DNA of 64,000 nucleotides from positions 434,001 to 498,000 of the forward strand of contig NC_067135.1 in NCBI RefSeq assembly GCF_021347895.1, in the 5' to 3' direction. The stretch is from Acanthochromis polyacanthus. Its lineage: Eukaryota > Chordata > Actinopteri > Pomacentridae. The notes below the pieces were generated by a model. That model made no database searches. It saw only the letters and a list, made by a program, of their open reading frames with translations, and was not told where the DNA came from. Positions 33,013 through 42,918 of this stretch are shown one piece after another. Position 1 is the first letter of the stretch. The number at the start of each line of letters is the position of its first letter. The position numbers were made by a program, and so were the translations under genes.

Positions 33013-33442
33013 TTTAGATATTAGGCCCCCTCCTAAGAGGGGAACCTTGGTGCACTGTCCATCCTCAGCTTGAGATCCACCACCAGGGACCCAGGCCGCC
33101 ACCAAATGGGCTCACAAGACCCACTGGTCCTGGCTTATTTTAGAAAAGCATATAATTATTGTGCTCAATTTAGCTTCATTAATAACCGACTTGCTTAGTA
33201 GTTGTGCTCAACTTGGCATCACAAATAACCGACTTGGCTTATTCTCTTTCAGGTGACACGCCTCTTGGGTCTACCTATCAATAGGGGACACGCTTCTTGG
33301 GTCTACCCTTTAAATCTGGCGTAAGTAATTAAAATGCTTTTCTCTTTTTTACAGGTTCCCGTGGTCCAGGTAAGTACATGAGGTAAGTAATGACTGTTTT
33401 TAGCCTATAATTGTAGCTCTACTTAGCATATGAATTGGATTT
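33000..33442 (-). mobile_element. Family G unit, left copy, cut by assembly gap
   Basis: Inverse counterpart of 49080-49590: 3' block (33065-33000), two GGGTCTACCC boxes (33250-33312) and a 15-nt splice-like cassette (33355-33369). It runs into the gap before its hammerhead would be reached. Confidence 0.75.
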
Positions 33443-33542
33443 NNNNNNNNNNNNNNNNNNNNNNNNNNNNNNNNNNNNNNNNNNNNNNNNNNNNNNNNNN
33501 NNNNNNNNNNNNNNNNNNNNNNNNNNNNNNNNNNNNNNNNNN
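33443..33542. other. Assembly gap (100 N)
   Basis: Exactly 100 N, the usual placeholder of unknown size. The strand polarity of the array switches across it, so the true centre of the inverted structure is missing or wrongly joined. Confidence 0.98.
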
Positions 33543-34802
33543 GCAGAATTTGAGTTATTGCAATTATTGGAAATTAATCTCAGAAGGAATGATTTTGTGT
33601 TTAATGAACAATTTTATTTACAAATTAAGGGTACGGCCATGGGGAAGAAATTTGCCCCGGCGTACGCCAATATCTTTATGGCCAACTGGGAGGAGGAGGT
33701 CTTTCGTAAATGTACGAGAAAGCCGTTACATTATTTGAGATATCTTGACGATATCTGGGGGATTTGGCAGGGATCTGAAGATGAGTTTCGGGAATTTGTG
33801 GGTATTTTGAATTCCCACGATCCTTCCATCAAACTTCAGGCTGAAATCAATCAGTCTGAAATTAATTTCTTGGACACTACAGTTTATAAGAAAACAGGCT
33901 TCCAAGACAATCAAAGTTTGGATGTGAAGGTGTATTTCAAAAAAACGGATACACATGCCCTGTTGTATAAATCAAGTTTCCATCCTAGGCACACATTCGC
34001 AGGATTGGTCAAATCTCAAATCTTGCGTTTTTGGAGGATTTGTACCCAGGAAGAGGACTTTTTTGTAGCAGTGAAAATCCTCTTTAAGGCTCTACGGAGA
34101 CGGGGATATTCACGGCCCTTCTTGAGACATTGTTTACGTACCTTCCAGCAGAAGAAGGATGAGGTACGAGACAACAAAATTCCTCTGATTACCACATACA
34201 GTCTTTGCGGCAAGCAATTAAATAACAAATGGAAGAACAATTTTGATGCCTTATTGGGGGACACAGACATCTGTCCTAGGTCAAAGGTCATTTCGGCCTA
34301 CAGAAGGAATCCCAATTTAAGGGACCTGTTGGTTAAGGCCAAACTTCCATCGTTGACAAGGATGAAACCACAATTGTTGGAAGCCCAATTTTCAAGGCTA
34401 AAATTTATTAGGAATAGTCAGACTAAAAACATTATAAAAATCAAACAAGGGTTTAGTACAAGATCCAAGAACTGTGTTTATGTTATATATTGTGCTAAAT
34501 GTGGTATGAAATATGTAGGAGAAACAAAAAATTCTTTGTCAACACGTATGATGCAGCACAGGTACAACATTAAGAACAGGAAAGAAGTTCATACACCTGT
34601 GGTTAGACATTTCTTATTTCATGGATTGGATTGGGTGAGAATGGCGGGGCTACAAAGAAATTTGAGTTGGTCAGATTGGGAGCGTAAGAGGAAGGAACGT
34701 TTTTGGATTTATTTATTGGGAACTAGGGAACCATATGGGTTAAATGTACAGATTACTAACCCTATCCCTAACCTTAATCCTAATCCTAACTTCCGTGACT
34801 AG
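33543..34802 (+). CDS. Penelope-like RT/GIY-YIG ORF2, family A' (5' part lost in gap)
   Basis: Open to TAG at 34800-34802, this is the C-terminal 419 codons of the same ORF2 as unit A. It keeps RT motif B (IKGTAMGKKFAPAYANIFMA), motif C (YLRYLDDIWGIW), the INFLDTTV segment, the thumb/linker, and the GIY-YIG endonuclease (CVYVIYCAKCGMKYVGETKN with the C-x-x-C insertion, R at RMMQHR, and the later His). It ends in ITNPIPNLNPNPN, because the last codons are already CCCTAA-type repeat. The copy has no frameshift, unlike the neighbour at 39590-40400. The first residues are masked by the gap. Confidence 0.9.
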   Translation, partial: AEFELLQLLEINLRRNDFVFNEQFYLQIKGTAMGKKFAPAYANIFMANWEEEVFRKCTRKPLHYLRYLDDIWGIWQGSEDEFREFVGILNSHDPSIKLQAEINQSEINFLDTTVYKKTGFQDNQSLDVKVYFKKTDTHALLYKSSFHPRHTFAGLVKSQILRFWRICTQEEDFFVAVKILFKALRRRGYSRPFLRHCLRTFQQKKDEVRDNKIPLITTYSLCGKQLNNKWKNNFDALLGDTDICPRSKVISAYRRNPNLRDLLVKAKLPSLTRMKPQLLEAQFSRLKFIRNSQTKNIIKIKQGFSTRSKNCVYVIYCAKCGMKYVGETKNSLSTRMMQHRYNIKNRKEVHTPVVRHFLFHGLDWVRMAGLQRNLSWSDWERKRKERFWIYLLGTREPYGLNVQITNPIPNLNPNPNFRD

Positions 34803-35320
34803 ACTTAACTTTGGTTTTTACCTTAATTCTAACCCTGCCCCTTATCCTTACCCTAACCCTAAGGCCCATGTCTAAATGTCTATTTATCCCTAACCTTAAC
34901 TTATCCCTAACCTTAACACCACTGGGACTCTGAACCCTAGTCCTAAACCTAATTTTGGCCCTAGTCCTAAACCTAATTGACCCTAAAATTAATAATTCTA
35001 ACCCTGCCCCTTATCCTTACCCTAACCTTAAGGCCCATGACTAAATGTCTATTTATCCCTAACCTTAACTTATCCCTAACCTTAACATCACTGGGACTCT
35101 GAACCCTAGCCCTAAACCTAATTTTGGCCCTAGTCCTGAACCTAATTGACCCGAAAATTAATTTTGTTTTCAGCCCTAAACCTAATTTGGACCCTCAACC
35201 TAAATTTGGCCCTAGCCCTAAACCTAAATTTGACCCTAAACCTGATTGGCCCTAGCCCTAAACCTAATTTGACTCTAACCTTAATTTTACCTTATGCCCT
35301 ACATTTGATTTTTAACCCTA
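34757..35320. repeat. Degenerate CCCTAA region
   Basis: Telomere-like hexamers drift to CCCTAACCTTAA and CCTAAACCTAATTTGG, with internal duplications (TGTCTATTTATCCCTAACC appears twice). The block is repeated at 40385-40925. Confidence 0.85.
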
Positions 35321-35720
35321 TAATTTTAATTTAATTCCAAATTGTAGTATAGTTCTTATTTATGGTAAAAGAAAAAAACAACAAAAAGATATTAAAACAG
35401 ATAAAAACAACAAAAAACCTAAAAAAACAGATAAAAACAATAAAAAAACACTTTACGTTATAAATCTTTAAAAACATTGTTTAAAAATGTTAATCCTAAG
35501 TTAAAAAGCCTTTAAAAACTATTATTCTAAGTTAAAAACCTTTAAAAACATTTATCCTAAGTTAAAAATAAAAAATTATTCTTAGTTAAAAAAACATTTA
35601 TCCTAAGCTAAAAACCTTAAAAATATAATTTACAATTCATTTTACAGTAAAAACGACTGAAAACTAAAAACTATCATTACAAAACCTAAGTTAAAACAAA
35701 TTATTTACTGGCCACTCCCA
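35321..35720. repeat. AT-rich spacer with TTAAAAAC motifs
   Basis: Rows of CCTAAGTTAAAAACCTTTAA-like repeats upstream of the family A promoter, repeated at about 40950-41340. Confidence 0.7.
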
Positions 35721-35724
35721 CTGC

Positions 35725-35760
35725 TATATAAGCTGGAGGGCCAGTCTCACAGCTCATTTT
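35725..35760 (+). promoter_or_regulatory. Family A core promoter (TATA plus initiator)
   Basis: TATATAA at 35725-35731 lies 31 nt before the A of GCTCATTTT (35756), a good match to a Pol II initiator. The second copy is at 41356 / 41387. The same spacing holds in the other families: B 42591/42619 and 48078/48106, G 48806/48836, D 49809/49838 and its repeats, E 57974/58004 and 59505/59535, C 61036/61067. Transcription would start about 65 nt before the hammerhead. Confidence 0.7.
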
Positions 35761-35822
35761 ACTTCAGAGCTTCGAAGAGGGAGCATCTCCAGAGCAGCTC
35801 TCTCAGTTTGCAGTAGTTTTCA

Positions 35823-35880
35823 GTGTGCCCACTGCCTGAAGAAGGCCCAGGTGGGCCGAAACGTTGCTTTGGTGGGCACC
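35823..35880 (+). ncRNA. Hammerhead ribozyme, unit A upstream repeat
   Basis: Outer stem GTGCCCAC/GTGGGCAC, inner GC/GC, core CTGAAGA, stem II GGCCCA/TGGGCC, GAAACGTT; predicted cut after 35865. Confidence 0.75.
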
Positions 35881-35977
35881 TTTTGCGTTTTCTTTGTTTT
35901 TTCTTTGGGGATTTTGTTGTTTGATTGGAGTTTAATTTAAATTCATATTTTATTTTAAAATAAATAGTTTTTTTTCC

Positions 35978-36140
35978 CTTCCTTTATTTTTGGAAGGCGT
36001 TTTTTGTTTATTCTTTCATCTTAAAAAAAGTAAATCACTTCCTAATTTTATAGGAAGCCTCCCTTAGTTGTTTGTTTTTTGTTTTTTACGTTTATAGGGA
36101 TTTACTTCTCATTGTTAGGGGAAGCCTCCTTTATTTGTTT
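35978..36140 (+). ncRNA. Three 5' UTR hairpin-plus-tail motifs, unit A
   Basis: Hairpins CTTCC...GGAAG (35978-35996), CTTCCTA...TAGGAAG (36038-36057) and CTTC...GAAG (36105-36124). The second and third are followed by GCCTCCCTTAGTTGTTTG-like tails and the first by GCGTTTTTTGTTT. The stems differ in sequence between copies and families, but the pairing and the tail stay. Confidence 0.65.
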
Positions 36141-36159
36141 GGATTTTTTAGTGTTCCGC

Positions 36160-38189
36160 ATGGACGGACAGTGGACTGAGGTCCACTATGGACGGAGGCG
36201 TAGGTTGGCCCGTCCAAACAGGAGGGACCGTGTAGGTGGGGTACCCTTGGGTTGGATGGACCGTGCACCTCCCACCCTTTCCAACCGGAGGGGGTGGGTT
36301 CCTAATCCTTTTCCTAATCGGCCAGTGCCTCCCCCAAGGGTGCCCCGTTATTTTGGTCCACAATCACGCTCATTTGCTTGGGTGGTACAAAATCGCCAAA
36401 TTGACCCCAGACCGGCCCCGAGACAATTTTTTCCAAAAGGGACGCAGTCTGATGGGGTTAGGCGACAGGCAGCAGACCCACCATTTGGCCGTTTGGTACG
36501 CAAGTTCCATACTTTGATCAAAATGGCTCACCACCTCCAGAATGTCTCGCCTAAGGAGGGTACGGGGGAGCCGAGGATGATTTCCAGAATGGTGGAAATA
36601 TTATCCCAGATGATCAAACCTGCGGCCCAACCGAACGCACGGCTGATTTTATCAGGGGGGAATGCTTACCCAACTGGGGTTACAATACCCTGACCATCCT
36701 GATGGATCATTATCAGGCTGGTATGGATATGGTCTTGAAGGACCTTCCTGAGCTCATGATTCCTGATTGGAAGTCTGCCTTTCAGGTGGCCAGTGCGATG
36801 GGCCAGGAGAACATTCCTCGTGTGTCACAGGATGTAATTGACCATGTGGAGGCTCTGATAGTGGTACACACCACTGGCGGAGGTCCACAACAGCCAGAAC
36901 AGCCGCCAGCCCCACAGCAGACGGTGGGGGTTGCCACAGAGACCCCGCAACAACCCCGTGAGGTACGTTCAGTCCAGCATCACACGGTGGCGGTTGCAAC
37001 AGAGACCCCACAACAACCCCGTGAGGTACGTTCAGTCCAGCGTCACACGGTGTCGGTTGCAACAGAGACTCTACAACAACCCCGTGAGGTACGTTCAGTC
37101 CAGCGTCACACGGTGGCGGTTGCAACAGAGACCCCACAACAACCCCGTGAGGTACGTTCAGTCCAGCGTCACACGGTGGCGGTTGCAACAGAGACCCCAC
37201 AAGAGCCACAGGGTGAACGCTCAGTTCAGCGTCGCTCGGTGGGAATTATGACAGACGGTGACACACAAACAGTGGAAGAACTGCTCCCAAAAGTGGAATC
37301 TCCCCGAGAGCAGAGGGTCGTTAGAAAGAGGACCTGGGGAGTGATAGTGTCTGATGATGAGGATCTTCAGGAGGAGAGAACTGAAGACTCGGAGGACTGG
37401 AGAGTCCTGGAGGCCCCCGCTCAGGACTCTACTCATATGGAATTGGCGGCGATGTTTGACGCTCAAGAGGCGGAATATGAGAGGGCACAGCTTGCAGCTC
37501 AAATTCCTCCGGTTGTGTTTGATCTTGGTGAGCTATCTCCCGGTCAGGAGAGTGTTGATGTCCATAGGGAGTTGGACTTAGAGGAGGACGATGATTTTTT
37601 TGAGGACTCCGCAGATCATTTTATTGCTCCTGAACCGCGCTTTCAGGTCAGGAGACATATTAATACTCAACGGAAGCTCACAGATTGGGGTTTGGTGGTC
37701 ACTAAAAAGTGGCTGGTGATCGGGGACTCCAATTTGAGTAAGATTCCGGACTACCTTTGCAGGGATTTGCAGGTAGAGAGTTTCCCGGGAGGCCACTTCC
37801 GCCATGCTCAGGCATTAATGGAAAAAATGATACCTCCAACAGGCCTGACGGTGGAAAGAGTGATCTTGTCCTTTGGCATCAACAGTAGGACAAATAAGCC
37901 TAGGGAAACCACAGTCAAAAATCTGCAGGGGGCCGTTAGATCTGCAAAGAAACGGTTCCCCTTTGCAGAGGTTTGGGTCCCGTTGATCAATTTTTCCTCA
38001 ACACTTCCAGATGAGGAACAAGAGAATCTTCAGATTCTCAATGACCATATTCAGAGGAATATGGGATTTATTCCTCTTCTGCCTGAGAACCGGTTTAAGG
38101 TTGAGGCGGATGATATCCATTGGACGGAGGATACAGCTCAAGCCATGTTGGATCATTGGCTGAGCTTTTTAAACTCCAACACCCCTTAA
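36160..38189 (+). pseudogene. Penelope-like ORF1 with SGNH-esterase-like domain, unit A (one frameshift)
   Basis: ATG at 36160 (MDGQWTEVHYGRRRR) opens a basic, Pro/Arg-rich start including GWMDRAP and PNRPVPPPR. A helical region (FHTLIKMAHHLQNV) follows, and the frame breaks near 36655-36675 at a run of six G; the continuation is open from about 36675 to TAA 38187-38189. After a 21-residue tandem repeat (PQQPREVRSVQRHTVAVATE, four to five copies, 36930-37205) and an acidic stretch comes the C-terminal domain: VIGDSNL, ESFPGGHFRHAQ, ILSFGINSR and DDIHWTED, fitting SGNH blocks I, II, III and the Asp-x-x-His pair. The single-base break may be a sequencing error. Ends 15 nt after a TTTAAAC heptamer. 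Confidence 0.82.
36251..36317 (+). ncRNA. Conserved 3' block inside ORF1, unit A
   Basis: GGATGGACCGTGCACC with stems GTTGGA/TCCAAC (36251/36280) and CCCACCC/GGGTGGG (36271/36292), ending at CCTAA (36313-36317). It codes for part of ORF1 here, while the copy at 41877-41944 ends at the same CCTAA and is followed by unrelated CCCTAA-type sequence. Confidence 0.65.
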
Positions 38190-38208
38190 GCTCAGAACAG
38201 GAGGGGGT
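38168..38208 (+). promoter_or_regulatory. Predicted -1 frameshift signal, unit A
   Basis: Slippery heptamer TTTAAAC at 38168-38174 in the correct phase (zero-frame codons TTA AAC), 6-nt spacer TCCAAC, then a hairpin ACCCCTT/GAGGGGGT (38181-38208). It precedes the ORF1 stop and shifts into the ORF2 frame (FKLQHPLSSEQEGV). Confidence 0.8.
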
Positions 38209-40396
38209 GCAAGGAGCAAGACCTCTCTCAGGTCAGGATGTTGTGGTATTGGCTAAAGATTTTAAATTGTCCAGACCACAATATGATCTTTTATCAAGAG
38301 GCTTATCCTTCATTCCAACAATTGACATAGGCAGGGATCAGAAGCAACAATTCCAATTGGATTTACAGGAATATCATCGAAAAATCAAGCTAACTACATA
38401 TTTTAAGGACAAAGGGGGAAAGGACAGAAAACCCTTTATGGGAAAATCTGCCTGGTCTCCCCCTGTAGACAAATTACCACCGCAGATAGGAGAATTGATT
38501 AAAACGGATTTGGACACATTAGAACAACATTATAGATCATTTCGAGAACAATACAATTTATCTACACAGGAAGTCAAATCATTACGTGAGTTACAAAAAG
38601 CTAAAAATATTGTCATCAAGCCCGCAGATAAGGGATCTGCGGTTGTCGTACTTAGCAGGGAACAATACATTTTTGAAGTTCAGAGACAATTGAACGACAG
38701 TGTTTATTATAAAAAATTGTTAAAACCTATGTATATGGAAACTGTGCCTATGGTGGAAAAAATACTGCTTCAATTGAGGAAGAAAAAATTCATTAATGCA
38801 AGACAAGAACAATATCTGAAGGGAAGCAAGGAGCCAAGGGAAAGAAGGTTTTATATTCTTCCCAAGATCCACAAGGATCCAGAAAAATGGACGGTCCCGC
38901 ATGAGATTCCTCCCGGGAGACCAATCGTCTCTGACTGTGAGAGTGAGACCTATTATATTGCGGAATATTTAGATTTTTATCTGAATCCGCTTTCTAATAA
39001 GCACCCTGCTTATGTGAAGGATACGTACCACTTCATAGAGATGGTTAAAAATTTGAAGATTCCTGCCAATTCATATTTTTTTTCAATGGATGTGGAAAGT
39101 TTATATACTAATATTGATATCACGGCTGGTTTGAGTTCTGTTAAAAAAATTTTGGCTAAGTACCCCGACCCCAAAAGGCCAGATTTTGAGTTATTGCAAT
39201 TATTGGAAATTAATCTCAGAAGGAATGATTTTGTGTTTAATGAACAATTTTATTTACAAATTAAGGGTACGGCCATGGGGAAGAAATTTGCCCCGGCGTA
39301 CGCCAATATCTTTATGGCCAACTGGGAGGAGGAGGTCTTTCGTAAATGTACGAGAAAGCCGTTACATTATTTGAGATATCTTGACGATATCTGGGGGATT
39401 TGGCAGGGATCTGAAGATGAGTTTCGGGAATTTGTGGGTATTTTGAATTCCCACGATCCTTCCATCAAACTTCAGGCTGAAATCAATCAGTCTGAAATTA
39501 ATTTCTTGGACACTACAGTTTATAAGAAAACAGGCTTCCAAGACAATCAAAGTTTGGATGTGAAGGTGTATTTCAAAAAAACGGATACAGCATGCCCTGT
39601 TGTATAAATCAAGTTTCCATCCTAGGCACACATTCGCAGGATTGGTCAAATCTCAAATCTTGCGTTTTTGGAGGATTTGTACCCAGGAAGAGGACTTTTT
39701 GTAGCAGTGCGAAATCCTCTTAAGGCTCTACGGAGACGGGGATATTCACGGCCCTTCTTGAGACATGTTTACGTACCTTCCAGCAGAAGAAGGATGAGGT
39801 ACGAGACAAACAAAATTCTCTGATTACCACATACAGTCTTCTGCGGCAAGCAATTAAATAACAAATGGAAGAACAATTTTGATGCCTTATTGGGGGACAC
39901 AGACATCTGTCCTAGGTCAAGGTCATTTCGGCCTACAGAAGGAATCCAATTTAAGGACCTGTTGGTTAAGGCCAAACTCCATCGTTGACAAGGATGAAAC
40001 CACAATTGTTGGAAGCCCAATTTTCAAGGCTAAATTTATTAGGAATAGTCAGACTAAAAACATTATAAAAATCAAACAAGGGTTTAGTACAAGATCCAAG
40101 AACTGTGTTTATGTTAATATTGTGCTAAATGTGGTATGAAATATGTAGGAGAAACAAAAAATTCTTTGTCAACACGTATGATGCAGCACAGGTACAACAT
40201 TAAGAACAGGAAAGAAGTTCATACACCTGTGGTTAGACATTTTCTTATTTCATGGATGGATTGGGTGAGAATGGCGGGGCTACAAAGAAATTTGAGTTGG
40301 TCAGATTGGGAGCGTAAAGAGGAAGAACGTTTTTGGATTTATTATTGGGAACTAGGAACCATATGGGTTAAATGTACAGATACTACCCTATCCTAA
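38168..40396 (+). pseudogene. Penelope-like RT/GIY-YIG ORF2, unit A
   Basis: In the -1 frame relative to ORF1, with no ATG near its beginning. The N-terminal PLE region (LLSRGLSFIPTID), IKPADKGSAVVVLSREQY, FYILPKIHKDPEKW, PPGRPIVSDCESETY, FSMDVESLYTNI (motif A), GTAMGKKFAPAYAN (B) and YLRYLDDIWGIW (C) are intact. At 39590 a one-base insertion stops the frame (39607), and single-base indels follow at several places to about 40400. The same stretch is undamaged at 33543-34802, so the breaks are either young decay or poor consensus. The GIY-YIG end is recognisable in pieces (KYVGETKNSLSTRMMQHR). Confidence 0.85.
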
Positions 40397-40925
40397 CCTT
40401 AATCCTAATCCTAACTTCCGGTGACTAGACTTAACTTTGGTTTTTACCTTAATTCTAACCCTGCCCCTTATCCTTACCCTAACCCACTAAGGCCCATGTC
40501 TAAATGTCTATTTATCCCTAACCTTAACTTATCCCTAACCTTAACACACTGGGACTCTGAACCCTAGTCCTAAACCTAATTTTGGCCCTAGTCCTAAACC
40601 TAATTGACCTAAAATTAATAATTCTAACCCTGCCCCTTATCCTTACCCTAACCTTAAGGCCCATGACTAAATGTCTATTTATCCCTAACCTTAACTTATC
40701 CCTAACCTTAACATCACTGGGACTCTGAACCCTAGCCCTAAACCTAATTTTGGCCCTAGTCCTGAACCTAATTGACCCGAAAATTAATTTTGTTTTCAGC
40801 CCTAAACCTAATTTGGACCCTCAACCTAAATTTGGCCCTAGCCCTAAACCTAAATTTGACCCTAAACCTGATTGGCCCTAGCCCTAAACCTAATTTGACT
40901 CTAACCTTAATTTTACCTTATGCCC
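40385..40925. repeat. Degenerate CCCTAA region, second copy
   Basis: Second copy of the telomere-like block of 34757-35320, with a few single-base differences. Confidence 0.85.
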
Positions 40926-41453
40926 TACATTTGATTTTTAACCCTATAATTTTACTTTAATTCCAAATTGTAGTATAGTTCTTATTTATGGTAAAAGAAA
41001 AAAACAACAAAAAGATATTAAAACAGATAAAAACAACAAAAAACCTAAAAAAACAGATAAAAACAATAAAAAAACACTTTACGTTATAAATCTTTAAAAA
41101 CATTGTTTAAAAATGTTAATCCTAAGTTAAAAAGCCTTTAAAAACTATTATTCTAAGTTAAAAACCTTTAAAAACATTTATCCTAAGTTAAAAATCGTTA
41201 AAAACATTATTCTTAGTTAAAAAAACATTTATCCTAAGCTAAAAACCTTAAAAATATAATTTACAATTCATTTTACAGTAAAAACGACTGAAAACTAAAA
41301 ACTATCATTACAAAACCTAAGTTAAAACAAATTATTTACTGGCCACTCCCACTGCTATATAAGCTGGAGGGCCAGTCTCACAGCTCATTTTACTTCAGAG
41401 CTTCGAAGAGGGAGCATCTCCAGAGCAGCTCTCTCAGTTTGCAGTAGTTTTCA

Positions 41454-41511
41454 GTGTGCCCACTGCCTGAAGAAGGCCCAGGTGGGCCGAAACGTTGCTT
41501 TGGTGGGCACC
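41454..41511 (+). ncRNA. Hammerhead ribozyme, unit A downstream repeat
   Basis: Identical by eye to the copy at 35823-35880; predicted cut after 41496. Confidence 0.75.
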
Positions 41512-41787
41512 TTTTGCGTTTTCTTTGTTTTTTCTTTGGGGATTTTGTTGTTTGATTGGAGTTTAATTTAAATTCATATTTTATTTTAAAATAAATATTT
41601 TTTTCCCTTCCTTTATTTTTGGAAGGCGTTTTTTGTTTATTCTTTCATCTTAAAAAAAGTAAATCACTTCCTAATTTTATAGGAAGCCTCCCTTAGTTGT
41701 TTGTTTTTTGTTTTTTACGTTTATAGGGATTTACTTCTCATTGTTAGGGGAAGCCTCCTTTATTTGTTTGATTTTTTAGTGCTCCGC

Positions 41788-41939
41788 ATGGACGGAGAGT
41801 GGACTGAGGTCCACTATGGACGGAGGCGTAGGTTGGCCCGTCCAAACAGGAGGGACCGTGTAGGGGGTACCCTTGGGTTGGATGGACCGTGCACCTCCCA
41901 CCCTTTCCAACCGGAGGGGGTGGGTTCCTAATCCTTTTT
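41788..41939 (+). pseudogene. ORF1 N-terminal fragment, unit A downstream repeat
   Basis: MDGEWTEVHYGRRRRLARPN is followed by a 2-nt deletion that shifts frame, then the conserved 3' block, and the fragment ends at CCTAA (41940-41944). Confidence 0.75.
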
Positions 41940-42590
41940 CCTAACCCTGACCTCTTCCTAACCCTAACCTTAAGTCCTCCCCCTTACCTTAACCATAACC
42001 CCTACCCTATCCCTAACCTTAACTTCTCCCCTTACTCTAACTCTAACCCCAATCCGAATCCTAACCCTAACCTTAACCCTTTCCCCAAGCCCTAACCCCA
42101 ACCCTTACTAACCCTAACCCCAACCCTTATCTTGGCCCTAACCCTAACACACTGTTAAAAACATTTATACAGTAAAAAAATTTTAATAAATATTGGATGT
42201 TCTAAAAAATATAAATATTGGATTTTCTAAAAATATAAATATTGGATTTTCTACAAATACAAATAGGGTCAAGACTATACTAAAAAATTAATTTAATTTG
42301 ACAAGACAAGGGTTAAAAATTATTGGATTCTTATAAATAGGGTTAAAAACTATGATACTATTTCATTTGGCAAACAAAGGGTTAAAGAATTATATATTAA
42401 TACTTAATTCATGTTAAAAACGGTTATGGAATTTTTTGGAGGTTAAAATTGGTTAAAAAGGGAATTCATAGGAATAGGGATGCTTTAAAACAAGGGGATA
42501 TACAAATTCAGTTAAAAGACGATTGAAAACTAAAAAGACGACTGAAAATATAAAAGACGATTGAAAATTTAAAAAGACGATTGAAAATGG

Positions 42591-42623
42591 TATATTTAAA
42601 AACTGCTGCAGAAAGCTCATTTG
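42591..42623 (+). promoter_or_regulatory. Family B core promoter
   Basis: TATATTTAAA at 42591, then GCTCATTTGG with the initiator A at 42619 (28 nt). Identical copy at 48078/48106. Confidence 0.65.
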
Positions 42624-42682
42624 GAAGCTGACTGCCGATGAGTGAACATCACTTCCACTGCAGAGCCAACTTCCAGTTATTT

Positions 42683-42755
42683 GTGTGCTGTTTTTTCACC
42701 TGAGGAAGACCGTTTACGGTCGAAACGTCGTGATTTATTTTGTTTTACAGCACAC
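42683..42755 (+). ncRNA. Hammerhead ribozyme, unit B left repeat
   Basis: Outer stem GTGTGCTGT/ACAGCACAC, inner CAC/GTG, core CTGAGGA, stem II GACCG/CGGTC with loop TTTA, GAAACGTC; predicted cut after 42729. The internal loop of stem I is T-rich and longer than in other families. Confidence 0.78.
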
Positions 42756-42846
42756 CTTCTTTAGTTCATTGTTTTATTTTATTTAAAAACCTTTGGAATT
42801 TTATTTTTTTACTTACAACATAAAAAACATTTCTTTTTTGGTTTAC

Positions 42847-42880
42847 CTTTCTATTTGAAAGCGCTTTTAGTTGTTTGCTG
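42847..42880 (+). ncRNA. 5' UTR hairpin-plus-tail motif, unit B
   Basis: Hairpin CTTTC-TATTT-GAAAG directly followed by CGCTTTTAGTTGTTTGCTG, 38 nt before the ORF1 ATG. Copy at 48334-48367. Confidence 0.6.
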
Positions 42881-42918
42881 TTTTTTTAAAAAAATAAATA
42901 GAAAAAAACAGCATAAAA

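Larger units (their letters stand above)
34757..41939 (+). mobile_element. Penelope-like element, unit A
   Basis: Organised as direct repeat, ORF1, ORF2, direct repeat. The repeat (about 34757-36317 and 40385-41944) contains degenerate CCCTAA DNA, an AT-rich spacer, promoter, hammerhead, 5' UTR hairpins and the ORF1 start. The two promoter copies are 5631 bp apart. The 3' repeat leaves the ORF1 sequence at CCTAA (41940) and passes straight into the start of unit B. ORF1 has one frameshift and ORF2 several small indels. Confidence 0.88.
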
